From: Gammaproteobacteria bacterium
GTDB taxonomy: Bacteria; Pseudomonadota; Gammaproteobacteria; Tenderiales; Tenderiaceae
NCBI GenBank assembly: GCA_016200485.1
Contig: JACQEP010000010.1
Location: 370,805-434,804, forward strand
Direction: 5' to 3'
Length of the DNA: 64,000 bases
Part shown: positions 28,700-38,016 of the stretch, piece by piece
How positions within the stretch are numbered: position 1 is the first letter of the stretch
Layout: each line of letters begins with the position of its first letter
The notes under the pieces: generated by a model
Seen by the model: only the letters and a program-made list of their open reading frames with translations
Databases searched by the model: none
Told to the model about the DNA's origin: nothing
Translations under genes and position numbers: made by a program

Positions 28700-29533
28700 A
28701 TGCAAGATCACACCCCCCCTAAAGCGAGCGTAATTATCGCTGTCTATAAAGATGTCGAGGCGCTTCACTGCATCCTCCTGGCGCTAACCCGCCAGACGGA
28801 ATCCCATTTTGAGGTGATCGTTACCGAGGATGGAGGCTGTCCAGCCATGGCCGACTACATCGCCAACCAGGCACCACGCTCACTTAATTTACGGCATCTG
28901 ACCCAGGAAGATAAAGGCTTTCGCAAAACCCGGGCCGTTAACCAGGCTATCGCTAACGCTCAAGCTCCCTATTTAATCTTTATTGATGGCGACTGCATCC
29001 CCCACTCGCGCTTGATAGAAATGCACCTGCGCCACGCCGAGTCCGCCCGTATCTGTACCGCGCGCCGAGTCTATCTTGGCCCCAAAGAATCCACCAAAAT
29101 CAGAAAATCACCAAATCTCGCTCAGCAATATGAAAATAGAATGTGGTTTTTCTTACACACCATACCATTGCATCGGGATGGCATCCGCGACTATGAGGTC
29201 GGATTTGCTTCAGCTTTTCTACATAACCTTGCCAAGAACCGCCAACTGGGCATCATGGGTTGCAACTTTTCCTGCTACAAATCCGACATCGAGAAAATTA
29301 ACGGTTACAATGAAGACTTACCGGGTATCGGCGGCGAAGATGACGATCTGGAATGGCGATTCAATGGCCTCGGCATGTTCACCAAGAACATCAAGTTCCA
29401 GGCCGTAACCTACCATCTCTATCACGAGAGTCGGCGGCAGGATGCCGAAGTCAATATGGCCATCAGTCGCCGTAACCGGGAAAACAAGGAGTTTGTTTGC
29501 AAGAATGGGATTGTAAAGCTTGCCACTTCTTAA
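28700..29533 (+). CDS. GT2-family glycosyltransferase
   Basis: GT-A enzyme of 277 residues with ASVIIAVYKDVEALHCIL at the start, the acidic metal motif FIDGDCIPH near residues 93-101 and the C-terminal GIGGEDDDLEWRF block of the galactosyltransferase-like subgroup. It probably adds a sugar to the core or O-unit. It stands alone on the plus strand between two minus-strand methyltransferases. Its TAA overlaps the TAA of the next convergent gene within one TTAA. Confidence 0.88.
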   Translation: MQDHTPPKASVIIAVYKDVEALHCILLALTRQTESHFEVIVTEDGGCPAMADYIANQAPRSLNLRHLTQEDKGFRKTRAVNQAIANAQAPYLIFIDGDCIPHSRLIEMHLRHAESARICTARRVYLGPKESTKIRKSPNLAQQYENRMWFFLHTIPLHRDGIRDYEVGFASAFLHNLAKNRQLGIMGCNFSCYKSDIEKINGYNEDLPGIGGEDDDLEWRFNGLGMFTKNIKFQAVTYHLYHESRRQDAEVNMAISRRNRENKEFVCKNGIVKLATS

Positions 29534-30372
29534 ACCTTTTTACGCGCAATCACAAAGAAAGAAGAGCTAGAATATATTAAATTCTGCAACCGATAAAGCC
29601 AGTACCGAACCCCACGGGCATTACCCACCGTCGATTTTGCACCATTCATCGACAGCACCATCTCAAACCCACAAAGCTCGAGCAAACGACGCATTGACTG
29701 CGGTGAATAATAAAACACATGGTGATCTGAGTCATAGTACTTGCCCACTCTGCCACGCTTCAGACCCAATTTTTCCATTAGATACTTAACTCTGGCAGAC
29801 CAAGCGTGAATATTGGGGACACCAATATAAATGTAACCGCCGGGCACCAATAGATTCGCCAGAATCTTAAGATCACGCACCGGATGTTTGAGATGCTCGA
29901 CCACATGATGCGCATGTATTAAATCGAATTTTTGATCCTGCCAATCCACGCCATCCAATGGACCGCACGCAATATTAATCTTTAGACGATCACTAACTCG
30001 TGCCATGGCGTCACAATCCACGTCATAACCAACCACTTGCCAACCATGACGCATTGCAAAATCCGCAAAATTTCCATTGCCACACCCGAAATCGAGCACT
30101 CTGCCAGGACGCTCAAAATACCGGTCAATAAAAACCTGCTTTGCCCGGTTGGTTCGCTCCTGTGAAGCAGCGATATCTTGCCCAGATTCTCCACCACCAT
30201 AGTATCCGGCGTAATAATCTGCCAGATATGCATCCGCATATACCGGATTCATAAACTGGACGCTGCACGCACGGCAGCGAAAAATTTGGTTGCCTCTGAA
30301 GTCCTTTATCAATAACTGGATTTGCTTATCGCCACACGCGGGACACGCCGTATAGGTATTCTCATATTTCAT
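29530..30372 (-). CDS. SAM-dependent methyltransferase with N-terminal zinc-binding motif
   Basis: Protein of 280 residues with an N-terminal CPACGDKQ...CRACSVQF zinc motif (residues 9-39), SAM motif VLDFGCGNGNFADFAMRHGW near 91-110 and AHHVVEHLKHPVRDLKILANLLVPGGYIYIGVPN. GGAG precedes the ATG. It belongs to the same broad type as the gene at 27801 but is clearly not a recent duplicate. A sugar methyltransferase role in surface glycan synthesis is inferred from context. Confidence 0.85.
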   Translation of the reverse strand: MKYENTYTACPACGDKQIQLLIKDFRGNQIFRCRACSVQFMNPVYADAYLADYYAGYYGGGESGQDIAASQERTNRAKQVFIDRYFERPGRVLDFGCGNGNFADFAMRHGWQVVGYDVDCDAMARVSDRLKINIACGPLDGVDWQDQKFDLIHAHHVVEHLKHPVRDLKILANLLVPGGYIYIGVPNIHAWSARVKYLMEKLGLKRGRVGKYYDSDHHVFYYSPQSMRRLLELCGFEMVLSMNGAKSTVGNARGVRYWLYRLQNLIYSSSSFFVIARKKV

Positions 30373-30443
30373 CAGTCACTCCAGCATGCGGCACTATTAA
30401 AATTTGTATATAATACACATAATTTATTCTTATCCATACAGCC

Positions 30444-31397
30444 ATGGCATCTCCGCTAATCTCCGTCGTACTTATCACCTACAACGGCCAAAAACATCTG
30501 CGACAGCAGATTGATTCTATTTTTGGACAAACGTATAAAAAGATTGAGATTATCGTTTGTGACGATTGTTCTACCGATGAAACTCCTTTAATTCTCAGCG
30601 AATACCGACACAACCAAAACTTCAAAGTCTGGATCAATAACTCAAACCTGGGGTTCCGTAAAAACTTCGAACAGGCCTGCTGCAAAGCCAGCGGACTATT
30701 TATTGCTCCAGCCGATCAGGACGATATCTGGCTACCTAACAAACTCGAAGCTATGATCAGCAAAATTGATGATAACACCCTCATCTATTCTAACTCACGC
30801 CTAATGAGTGAAGACGGCCAACTTCTCGATACCACACTTGATCAACGTTACTCGATAAAGTTTGTCGACGGGCACTGTCCTCGGTCTTTTTATCTTGGCA
30901 ATTGCGTGGCAGCGCATACCATGCTATTCAGGCGCGAGATCGTTGAATATATTTCGCCTATTCCTGATACCTTATTTCACGACCAATGGGTGGCTTTTAT
31001 TGCTGCAACACTTGGCACAATCAAATTCCTGGATCAACCACTGATACATTATCGCCAACATGCTCAGAGTGTAACGGGGAAAGCAAGTGAGCCCACCACC
31101 ATCAACTTCCACCAGCGTTATAAAAATAAATATCAACGCCAGAAGCAACGTCTAGACAATAAAATATCATATCTTCAACAGATGCTAGATCTGCAAATCA
31201 GGCTAGAACAACCCGATCCATTGCTCCAAAAGTTAATTGGCTATTACAAAAAACATGAAAAGCACATCATCAATTGGCCCATACTCAGACTATTAATCGC
31301 CAATCGAGACCAGCTCTTTGCAACATCTCCACGTAACCCAATTCAGCTCGCCATAAAAGAAGCTGCGGGACTACGCCTTTACAAATCGTTACCTTAA
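30444..31397 (+). CDS. GT2-family glycosyltransferase
   Basis: GT-A enzyme of 317 residues starting PLISVVLITYNGQKHLRQQIDSIFGQTY, with IEIIVCDDCSTDETP and the acidic APADQDDIWLPNKLEAM motif (residues 86-102). It is close in pattern to rhamnosyltransferase-like GT2 enzymes of O-antigen clusters, which would suit the dTDP-rhamnose operon in this genome. The C-terminal 80 residues are basic and helical. AT-rich codon use. Confidence 0.87.
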   Translation: MASPLISVVLITYNGQKHLRQQIDSIFGQTYKKIEIIVCDDCSTDETPLILSEYRHNQNFKVWINNSNLGFRKNFEQACCKASGLFIAPADQDDIWLPNKLEAMISKIDDNTLIYSNSRLMSEDGQLLDTTLDQRYSIKFVDGHCPRSFYLGNCVAAHTMLFRREIVEYISPIPDTLFHDQWVAFIAATLGTIKFLDQPLIHYRQHAQSVTGKASEPTTINFHQRYKNKYQRQKQRLDNKISYLQQMLDLQIRLEQPDPLLQKLIGYYKKHEKHIINWPILRLLIANRDQLFATSPRNPIQLAIKEAAGLRLYKSLP

Positions 31398-31401
31398 AAC
31401 T

Positions 31402-32064
31402 CTAGCGAGGACTCACACGACAACCAAATTGTAGAAACATGGCATCTGACAACCAGCCAAGGGTTAACGCATTCACAACTCTCGGCGTCCGATGAGTAGT
31501 CCGATTTATTCCCTTTAATATCTGAACATTAAACCCTAGCCTCACAAACATCTCGCGTATGCTCTTTTCAGTAAAAAATCGGAGATGGGTTCTATCCAAA
31601 ATCCCAGCGTCCTCATAACGCCACTGCTTCTTGAAAAGCATGTTATATAGATTTGTATAATGTCTAACATTCGGAATCGAACATACAATGACGCCACCAG
31701 ATACAAGCTTCTCTTTGAGCCGCGTCAGACACTCTTCTGGATCAATGAGATGCTCGATCACATCGTTCATCACAATACAATCGAAATATTGATCTGGCAG
31801 ATTATCCATTTGCGAGATCACATCGCCAAGCAACAACTGATCTAATCTCTCAGCCGCCACACCAGCGGCTAGCTGATTGAGCTCAAGCCCCCAAGCTTCT
31901 GCGCCGGTCAATCTCTTCACTGCTTCGGCAAAGCCGGCCTCACCACAGCCGATCTCAAGAATTCTCTCTAGCTTCTTAGGCAAGAACTCCAACATCTCAC
32001 CACGCACACCTTCGTAGTAGCGTCCTAGCTCATATTGCCCTGACGACTCGACCGTTCTGACCAT
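31402..32064 (-). CDS. Class I SAM-dependent methyltransferase
   Basis: Methyltransferase of 220 residues with RILEIGCGEAGFAEAVKRL (SAM site, residues 34-52), CIVMNDVIEHLIDPEECLTRLKEKLVSGG and VCSIPNVRHYTNLYNMLFKKQW. No zinc motif. It lies 2 bp downstream of the polysaccharide-deacetylase gene on the same strand and is probably in its operon. The family is often found with glycosyltransferases; the substrate is unknown. Confidence 0.85.
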   Translation of the reverse strand: MVRTVESSGQYELGRYYEGVRGEMLEFLPKKLERILEIGCGEAGFAEAVKRLTGAEAWGLELNQLAAGVAAERLDQLLLGDVISQMDNLPDQYFDCIVMNDVIEHLIDPEECLTRLKEKLVSGGVIVCSIPNVRHYTNLYNMLFKKQWRYEDAGILDRTHLRFFTEKSIREMFVRLGFNVQILKGINRTTHRTPRVVNALTLGWLSDAMFLQFGCRVSPR

Positions 32065-32066
32065 AT

Positions 32067-33338
32067 TTAGAAATCCTTACCCTTCAGCTTGCAATACCGC
32101 AAATACCAACCTGACGTTTTCTTCCTGAACTGCATGGGTGTCGTGCCGGGAAACATTGTTATCCGTCGAACTCGCATCCGATCATCTACCATAGCCACCG
32201 GCCCGGAAACAGTCCCCACGCCAAAGGCATAACCGGTCTCTCTGACCGAGATCACGTTTCGTGGACCATATTCACCATAAGGATAGGCAAAAGAGACCAC
32301 CTCCGCCCCTAATAACTTCTCCAATACCTGTCTCGATTCGCGAATCTCATAATCTGCGAGGACGTCACTCAATTCGGAAAGGCGAGCGTGCGTCATTCCA
32401 TGAGAGGCAATCTCGACTAAGCCACTATGATGGCATGCGAGAACCTCAGCATCATTCATCAGTGGCGCCTCCGGCTCACCATCGGCCATATCCCAATAGT
32501 TATTGCGAATACCACGATCCCCGAGCACATAAATCACTGCGCGGGCGCCATAACGCTCAAGCAATGGCAGCAGGTTTTCGAAATTGTCTTTGTACCCATC
32601 ATCAAATGTCAGAATGACTGGTTTTTTCGGGTGAGCGCCATGGACAATATCCTTGAATGTCACAAACTCAAATCCACGCCGCTTCAGGCTGATAATTTGC
32701 GCCTCAAGCTCATCGACAGTGACATAAATATTATGCCTGGACCCCGCGGGCGGCAGCTTCAGCACTCGGTGATAAGTAAGAACAGGAATTTCTCTAAAGC
32801 GAGCCAAATAATCATCGATAATCGCTTCTCGATAAACTGCAATCACTTGTGGATATACCCGGTCAATTGCATAATCACTCAGGTAGTCACGATAGTGTTC
32901 CAGTGGAACGCTCAACTGGCCATTAAGCATTTTTTCTAAATCCCGCAACAGCTCTGCACCAGTCCATGTGTGTAGCAAATCACAATCACCAAAGTTGGTC
33001 GCTTTCGCGATAGCGATGGTCTGTTCATTAACGGGACCGATATAGCGGTTCTCACCGACAGCAATCACCGGATAGCCAGCACGCATCGCCTCTACAGCAA
33101 CCCGACCAGCACCGATGATGACATCATTCTCGCGGAAGACCTTATTTACATCCGGCACAAACCCCAGCATTTTGACATTACCACCCGGATGCAACTGCGG
33201 CGAGGTCTCCACAGGACCGCCCACAATCGTGAATTCGACGTCCGGCATCTGCGGCGCCACTTCATTCACAATCCTGGTGGCGATTTCCCCCTTCGGCCCC
33301 GTAAGCCGACCAATCCATGCAACCCTACTCAAAGCCAT
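32067..33338 (-). CDS. GT4 C-terminal half fused to a polysaccharide deacetylase
   Basis: Frame of 423 residues with two parts. Residues 1-172 are the donor-binding half of a GT4 glycosyltransferase (VAWIGRLTGPKGE, then GRVAVEAMRAGYPVIAVGE). Residues 184-410 are a NodB-type deacetylase: TFDDG at 244-248, SHGMTH (HxxxH metal pair) and YPYGEYG. The acceptor half of the GT4 is in the preceding frame at 33325-33795, which overlaps by 14 bp in another frame. The whole may be one gene broken by a frameshift or a translationally coupled pair. Confidence 0.8.
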   Translation of the reverse strand: MALSRVAWIGRLTGPKGEIATRIVNEVAPQMPDVEFTIVGGPVETSPQLHPGGNVKMLGFVPDVNKVFRENDVIIGAGRVAVEAMRAGYPVIAVGENRYIGPVNEQTIAIAKATNFGDCDLLHTWTGAELLRDLEKMLNGQLSVPLEHYRDYLSDYAIDRVYPQVIAVYREAIIDDYLARFREIPVLTYHRVLKLPPAGSRHNIYVTVDELEAQIISLKRRGFEFVTFKDIVHGAHPKKPVILTFDDGYKDNFENLLPLLERYGARAVIYVLGDRGIRNNYWDMADGEPEAPLMNDAEVLACHHSGLVEIASHGMTHARLSELSDVLADYEIRESRQVLEKLLGAEVVSFAYPYGEYGPRNVISVRETGYAFGVGTVSGPVAMVDDRMRVRRITMFPGTTPMQFRKKTSGWYLRYCKLKGKDF

Positions 33339-33795
33339 TACGGATTACTCTGATATCGGCATCAGTGATATTGAGTTCCTGCCGCAAATGATCGGCAAGA
33401 TGTTCACAGACGACGATGATATGACGGCCATAGATATTCGTTTTACGCTTTGCCGCATGCCGACTTTGCCGCCCATGCACGGTGGACACATACCCCACGC
33501 CCGCAATTTTGGCGACGATATTCGCCAACCAGCTTGCCGCCCGTGAATGCGCATGAATCAGATCAATGTTTCGACTGCGGCAGAGTTTGACCAGGCAAAC
33601 GATATTACGCAGCCGATTGAGTAACGAACGATTGTGTATCGACATCGGAATATATTCCGCCTCAGCCTGCACGGTCAGTGTATCGGAGACGATGTAATTG
33701 TGATGTCCGTCGGCGACGAGTTTACGACATAGCGTTGCCACATAGACCTCGGGGCCGGTCAGATGTGTTTGCGACATGAGGTGTAAAATATTCAT
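33325..33795 (-). CDS. GT4 glycosyltransferase N-terminal half (split gene)
   Basis: Frame of 156 residues equal to the acceptor-binding half of a GT4 enzyme: NILHLMSQTHLTGPEVYVATL, DLIHAHSRAASWLAN, VSTVHGR and the linker VIRNGFE where it stops. Complete GT4 proteins continue directly into the donor-binding half, which here begins SRVAWIGRL in the next frame. The ATG of that frame lies inside the last codons of this one. A one-base frameshift, with loss of a few linker residues, is the simplest reading. Confidence 0.75.
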   Translation of the reverse strand: MNILHLMSQTHLTGPEVYVATLCRKLVADGHHNYIVSDTLTVQAEAEYIPMSIHNRSLLNRLRNIVCLVKLCRSRNIDLIHAHSRAASWLANIVAKIAGVGYVSTVHGRQSRHAAKRKTNIYGRHIIVVCEHLADHLRQELNITDADIRVIRNGFE

Positions 33796-33800
33796 TCAAC

Positions 33801-34805
33801 TTACCCTGCCAACACGCGTTGCGCAGCAGCGTACACACGCTCCACAGCAGGCACGCTGCCATCTGCGTTAAAGGCGACTTCGTGCCCGCCATAGCGCGGC
33901 CAATAGCGGAATACGGGTGTCACAAAGAATATGCCAACCGTCGGTGTCTCGCAGGCGATGGCGATGTTGCGAATGCCAGTGTCATTACTGATGAGCAAAT
34001 TAGCGCCTTTGACTAGCGATACTGTGGCCGGAAAATCGTCCAGCCGCATACCCGTCACATTACTGCGTCCCGCCTGTGGCGCCATAATTCGACCAATGGA
34101 TTCCCACTCCGCTATCCCTTCCAGCACAATGTGCTCATATGTGGGATAGGTATCGGCCATACGCCCGACCAATTCTGCAAAACGTTCATCCGGCCAGCAT
34201 TTCTCGCGTGTCGATGCACTTGGAAAATACAATGCATAGGGGCACGCACGCTGCGCAGGCTCCACCGACATTCCGAAGCGGGGCGGATATTGATAACAAT
34301 GACCAAAGACACTCAGCATCTCCAGCATGTTTTCCGCCTCAAAACGTAAGTCTGAGCGCGGAATCGTGACATCATAAAAAAGGTGACGCTGAATTTCATG
34401 ATAGGGAAATCCTACTTTAAGCTTAGCCCTCGTCAGCTTACACAACCAGAATGAGCGCGCTGTCGCTGCCAGATCGAAAATAATATCCTGCTCACCCAAC
34501 TCCCGCGCTCGCGCAATCTGAGTCTTGAGCGACGCCTGGCGCTGGTCATTTCCATACACCACATGAATTCGATCTACAAGATCCTCCGGCGCACCACGGG
34601 TGTAGTTGCTACATAAGCTTAGGGTCAATTGCGCATTAGGAAATAATCGCCGCAACTCAAGCAGAAAGGGCCTGGTCAACACCATATCGCCAACCGCGGC
34701 GTGCCGGATCACAGCCACATGGCGAACATCCTCAGGGCATACGCTTGCCGCCCATGCCACCGCCCGCTGTCGGCACCATGCCCCACTCTTAAACCAGAAT
34801 TTCAT
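33801..34805 (-). CDS. GT9 heptosyltransferase-family glycosyltransferase
   Basis: Start placed at ATG 34805 because GAGGTAGGG lies just upstream. A longer form from 34928 would overlap the divergent gene and remove its promoter. The product has 334 residues, with VAVIRHAAVGDMVLTRPFLLELRRLFP near the start and the donor-site LLISNDTGIRNIAIACETPTVGIFF. The usual SGPxH is changed to TGIRN, so it is a divergent member and may use a sugar other than heptose. It lies just before the split GT4 genes. Confidence 0.85.
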   Translation of the reverse strand: MKFWFKSGAWCRQRAVAWAASVCPEDVRHVAVIRHAAVGDMVLTRPFLLELRRLFPNAQLTLSLCSNYTRGAPEDLVDRIHVVYGNDQRQASLKTQIARARELGEQDIIFDLAATARSFWLCKLTRAKLKVGFPYHEIQRHLFYDVTIPRSDLRFEAENMLEMLSVFGHCYQYPPRFGMSVEPAQRACPYALYFPSASTREKCWPDERFAELVGRMADTYPTYEHIVLEGIAEWESIGRIMAPQAGRSNVTGMRLDDFPATVSLVKGANLLISNDTGIRNIAIACETPTVGIFFVTPVFRYWPRYGGHEVAFNADGSVPAVERVYAAAQRVLAG

Positions 34806-34869
34806 CCCTACCTCATTTAACAATGGCGCATAGGCGCCGACCGCAGCACCACGTATAATCTTCTCGATA

Positions 34870-35913
34870 ATGTGCACCGATCTCAAAAAAATCCTTGTCA
34901 TCCGCAACGACAAACTGGGTGATTTCATGCTCAGTTGGCCAGCCTTGGCACTACTGCGCCAGGCTTTGCCTCATTGCGAAATTCACGTCCTGGTGAACAG
35001 CTATACTGCCGATATGGCGCGGCTGTGCCCATCAATCAATCAGACAATCATTGATCCCGGCCCGCAGGCTCCCTGGCTCACCCAGTGGGCTCTGGCACGA
35101 TCTCTTCGCGACGAAGGCTATGATGCCGCCGTAACCCTGTTTTCTACTACTCGCATCGGGGCAATCCTGGCGCTGGCAGGTATCCCTTACCGCCTGGCCC
35201 CTGCCACCAAAATCGCGCAGATATTCTATCATGTGCGACTGACCCAACGGCGCTCACGCTCGGAAAAACCCGAATTCGCATACAACCAGGACCTGGCGCT
35301 ACGCTTACTTGGCGATTTTGGCATCACCTCCGGGTCGCCACCTACCCCGCCCTATTTACGCTTTGCGGAAGAAGAGCTGACACAGTTGCGAAATGATTTT
35401 TGCCTTAAGCATAGATTGGATTCAGACAAACTGCTGGTCTTTATCCATCCAGGCAGTGGCGGTTCGGCCAACAACCTGAGCCTTGAACAATATGCTCAGC
35501 TGGCACAAACCTTACACTCCTCGCAGGGACATCAGATCATTATCAGCACTGGTCCCAGTGAACTCGCGCCGGCTCAACAACTCGCCGCCAAGATTGGCGA
35601 TATGGCCGCTTCAATTTACCACTCCACTGCCGGGCTCGAACAATTCGCGCGCCACATTGCGATTGCCGATTTGTTTATTAGTGGCTCCACGGGCCCCTTG
35701 CATATCGCGGGGGCACTTGACCGGCCAACAGCTGCGTTTTATCCCCGGCGCCGCTCGGCTACTGCACTACGCTGGCAAACCACCAACAGAGAATCGCGAC
35801 GATTAACTTTCTCACCACCTGAATCGGCGGCGAAAGAAGATATGAGCAGCATTGACATCAAGGCTGCCGCACATGAGATTAGCAATAAGTTACTGAGCGT
35901 CGGCCAACCATAA
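34870..35913 (+). CDS. GT9 heptosyltransferase-family glycosyltransferase
   Basis: GT-B protein of 347 residues starting KKILVIRNDKLGDFMLSWPALALLRQALP, with ISTGPSELAPAQ and the donor-site LFISGSTGPLHIAGALDRPTAAFYP. It faces the previous GT9 gene across 64 bp, which must contain both promoters, and converges on the SelO-like gene 2 bp away. The RNDKLGDF form resembles heptosyltransferases II/III. Confidence 0.88.
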   Translation: MCTDLKKILVIRNDKLGDFMLSWPALALLRQALPHCEIHVLVNSYTADMARLCPSINQTIIDPGPQAPWLTQWALARSLRDEGYDAAVTLFSTTRIGAILALAGIPYRLAPATKIAQIFYHVRLTQRRSRSEKPEFAYNQDLALRLLGDFGITSGSPPTPPYLRFAEEELTQLRNDFCLKHRLDSDKLLVFIHPGSGGSANNLSLEQYAQLAQTLHSSQGHQIIISTGPSELAPAQQLAAKIGDMAASIYHSTAGLEQFARHIAIADLFISGSTGPLHIAGALDRPTAAFYPRRRSATALRWQTTNRESRRLTFSPPESAAKEDMSSIDIKAAAHEISNKLLSVGQP

Positions 35914-35915
35914 AT

Positions 35916-37751
35916 TCAGAGTCCCTCTCTACAATCTCTGACAATAGCCAGAAGCTCATTCAATACATCCTTGGCATTTCGATTACTAAACTTTTCGCTC
36001 GAATCAAGGTAACGTCTTTTATTTTCAGGCCGCAGAACCTGCAACTCCACAAATTCAGAGAACACCTTATGCCTGGTCTTTGGCGCCATACTATCGCTCC
36101 CCTTCGCCAACGCTTCAGAGGCATAAATGATGGAATCGCCTGTTATCCGCTCATAGCGATTAATTAAACTGGATCGCTTCACTATCTCACGCAGCATGCT
36201 TTTTTCTGACACTCCATCACACTCGGCTGCACGCGCGACAAGAGCCTTGTATAACCTCTGAAAACGCCTTATTTTCTCATTGCGACTGATTGTCGGCTTC
36301 AAATCATCTTTTGTCGCATAATTTGATTTCAAAATATCAACAAACATCTGACAACTCATATCTTTATTATTTGACAGATAATAAGCAGGCAACTCTCTCA
36401 ATATATCGCGCACACAAAATACCGCATCCCAAGTCACCCCGTCTTTAATGTTATACAACCCCTTTGACGATTTAACCTTTTCAAAATATGAATACACCTC
36501 AACAAACTCCATAAGAATATTATTTATCTCTTTGTCTTTCTGGATTTTTGAAACCACATTCATGTTGAACCCAATCCTGTACAGGATCAATTCATGCTTT
36601 TTACTTAGATAAGTCTCTTCAAATAATTTTAGCGCCTCATGATCTTTATAATGCTTAATATTCTCTTTTTTCCCCGATATAAGATACTCGGTAATCTGTG
36701 CAAAATTCTGCACGATGTATTTTGCCTTGTTTTTCTGCTCGGTAATAGTTGTAGACATCCTATCAACATCGTCATAACGATATTCATGGTGATATAAACC
36801 AAACTGCCGTACTGAGCCATAATCTATGATGCCACCATCCGTTAGAATGTTATCTCCGTCCCAATCCATCCAGCAGAATATATATTCCACTTCAAAACAG
36901 GCAGCCGCTTCCGCAAAGGAAATAGCGAATTTTTTAAGAATATCCTGATATTTTCTTTTGTCACCAGAAAGCCTCTCGCACTCACCGTTAGCGATCTGTC
37001 TCTCTATAAAATAATCCATCATCCCCTTTAACCGAGGATAATCATCTTGCTTCAAGTAGCGGAAAAAGTGGGCTGGCCGCAATAGGTTTTTACCCGCCCT
37101 GACATTGATCGATGTATCGTCAGCGAAGGAAATCACCGCCAGCGTCCGTTCTGTAGATATCCCGTTTTTGTGCATAATCTCGCTCATCATGGCCGCACAA
37201 AGACCATCGATAAAATCCGAACGGCCTGAACCATAGGAGACATTGGGGTCGCCTGTTTTAACCAGTTTGTTTCCCAACACTACCGCAGGACTAAGACAAG
37301 TCGTCCCTGTCCCGCAACTTGTCACGTCCCAGATGCCATCCTTACTTTCAAAACAACCATTCCAAATACTACGCCCATCACCAGACGTGTATCCCTTGGT
37401 GCTTGGATGTTGTAGTTGTAAATAGCGCGTCGCCATGTATTTATAGGGACGGATATCCTTTTCGGCAATCGGTGTTTTATGAGCGATGTCATACTCATTT
37501 ATGATCTGCAGCGAAAAAGTGTAGAGAATTGCTTCTTTCAGTTCTTTATTGAGCTCATGAGGATGCGATTTGGTAATTAATCCCATTTCCTTGGCCAAAT
37601 CGAAATTGAAATAAAACACCTCGCCGCCGGGCCTGGTATACGCTGCATAATCAACATACCCATCCGGCACTGCATCTCGATAGGGGTGACGCCCGTCGAT
37701 TTTCAAAAAGCGGGAGTACACACCAAAATCCTTCGCATTACCGGTAGCCAT
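35916..37751 (-). CDS. Divergent SelO/YdiU-like pseudokinase (putative AMPylase)
   Basis: Protein of about 611 residues from ATG 37751; a TTG at 37772 adds seven residues, used in the numbering here. The order of motifs follows SelO: GDGRSIWNG at 131-139, a G-rich CGTGTTCLSPA loop at 153-163, YGSGRSDFIDGLCAAMMSE at 180-198, GISTERTLAVI at 204-214, and WMDWDGDNILTDGGIIDYGS with Asn308 and Asp317 at the N-x8-D-YG spacing of the SelO metal site. Classical SelO transfers AMP to protein hydroxyls. Identity to ordinary SelO looks low and the C-terminal 250 residues are unfamiliar. AT-rich, placed amid LPS genes, so probably acquired. Confidence 0.65.
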   Translation of the reverse strand: MATGNAKDFGVYSRFLKIDGRHPYRDAVPDGYVDYAAYTRPGGEVFYFNFDLAKEMGLITKSHPHELNKELKEAILYTFSLQIINEYDIAHKTPIAEKDIRPYKYMATRYLQLQHPSTKGYTSGDGRSIWNGCFESKDGIWDVTSCGTGTTCLSPAVVLGNKLVKTGDPNVSYGSGRSDFIDGLCAAMMSEIMHKNGISTERTLAVISFADDTSINVRAGKNLLRPAHFFRYLKQDDYPRLKGMMDYFIERQIANGECERLSGDKRKYQDILKKFAISFAEAAACFEVEYIFCWMDWDGDNILTDGGIIDYGSVRQFGLYHHEYRYDDVDRMSTTITEQKNKAKYIVQNFAQITEYLISGKKENIKHYKDHEALKLFEETYLSKKHELILYRIGFNMNVVSKIQKDKEINNILMEFVEVYSYFEKVKSSKGLYNIKDGVTWDAVFCVRDILRELPAYYLSNNKDMSCQMFVDILKSNYATKDDLKPTISRNEKIRRFQRLYKALVARAAECDGVSEKSMLREIVKRSSLINRYERITGDSIIYASEALAKGSDSMAPKTRHKVFSEFVELQVLRPENKRRYLDSSEKFSNRNAKDVLNELLAIVRDCREGL

Positions 37752-38016
37752 AATATTAAGCCCACCCAACAACCTCAGATGTTATTTATATCGTTCATCT
37801 AAGCATTTGACTTTAATGGACAAAGACCACCCAACAAGCCTCCTCCAAACAAAAGTAGCGTATATATTTCAACCAGCGCTTAACTCGCCACCAACAGTGG
37901 AGCTAACTCATTGTATTTTATTAGCTTATTGAATGAAGAAATGGATTAACGCATCTGGCGTGGGAGATCGACAATGAGACCGGATCCGAGAACATCTCAA
38001 GAGTGGAGGATCGCAA
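37752..38016. other. AT-rich gap without a gene
   Basis: About 260 bp between the SelO-like gene and the WaaE-like gene, both on the minus strand. Base composition is AT-rich near the SelO-like start and more balanced near 38000, so a junction of the acquired segment may lie here. No repeat, tRNA or convincing open frame is seen. Confidence 0.45.

Noticed and set aside
33325..33338. Programmed frameshift joining the GT4 halves
   Set aside because: The sequence TTT GAG TAG gives no strong slippery pairing in the needed direction. A mutation or translational coupling is more likely, so programming is not claimed.
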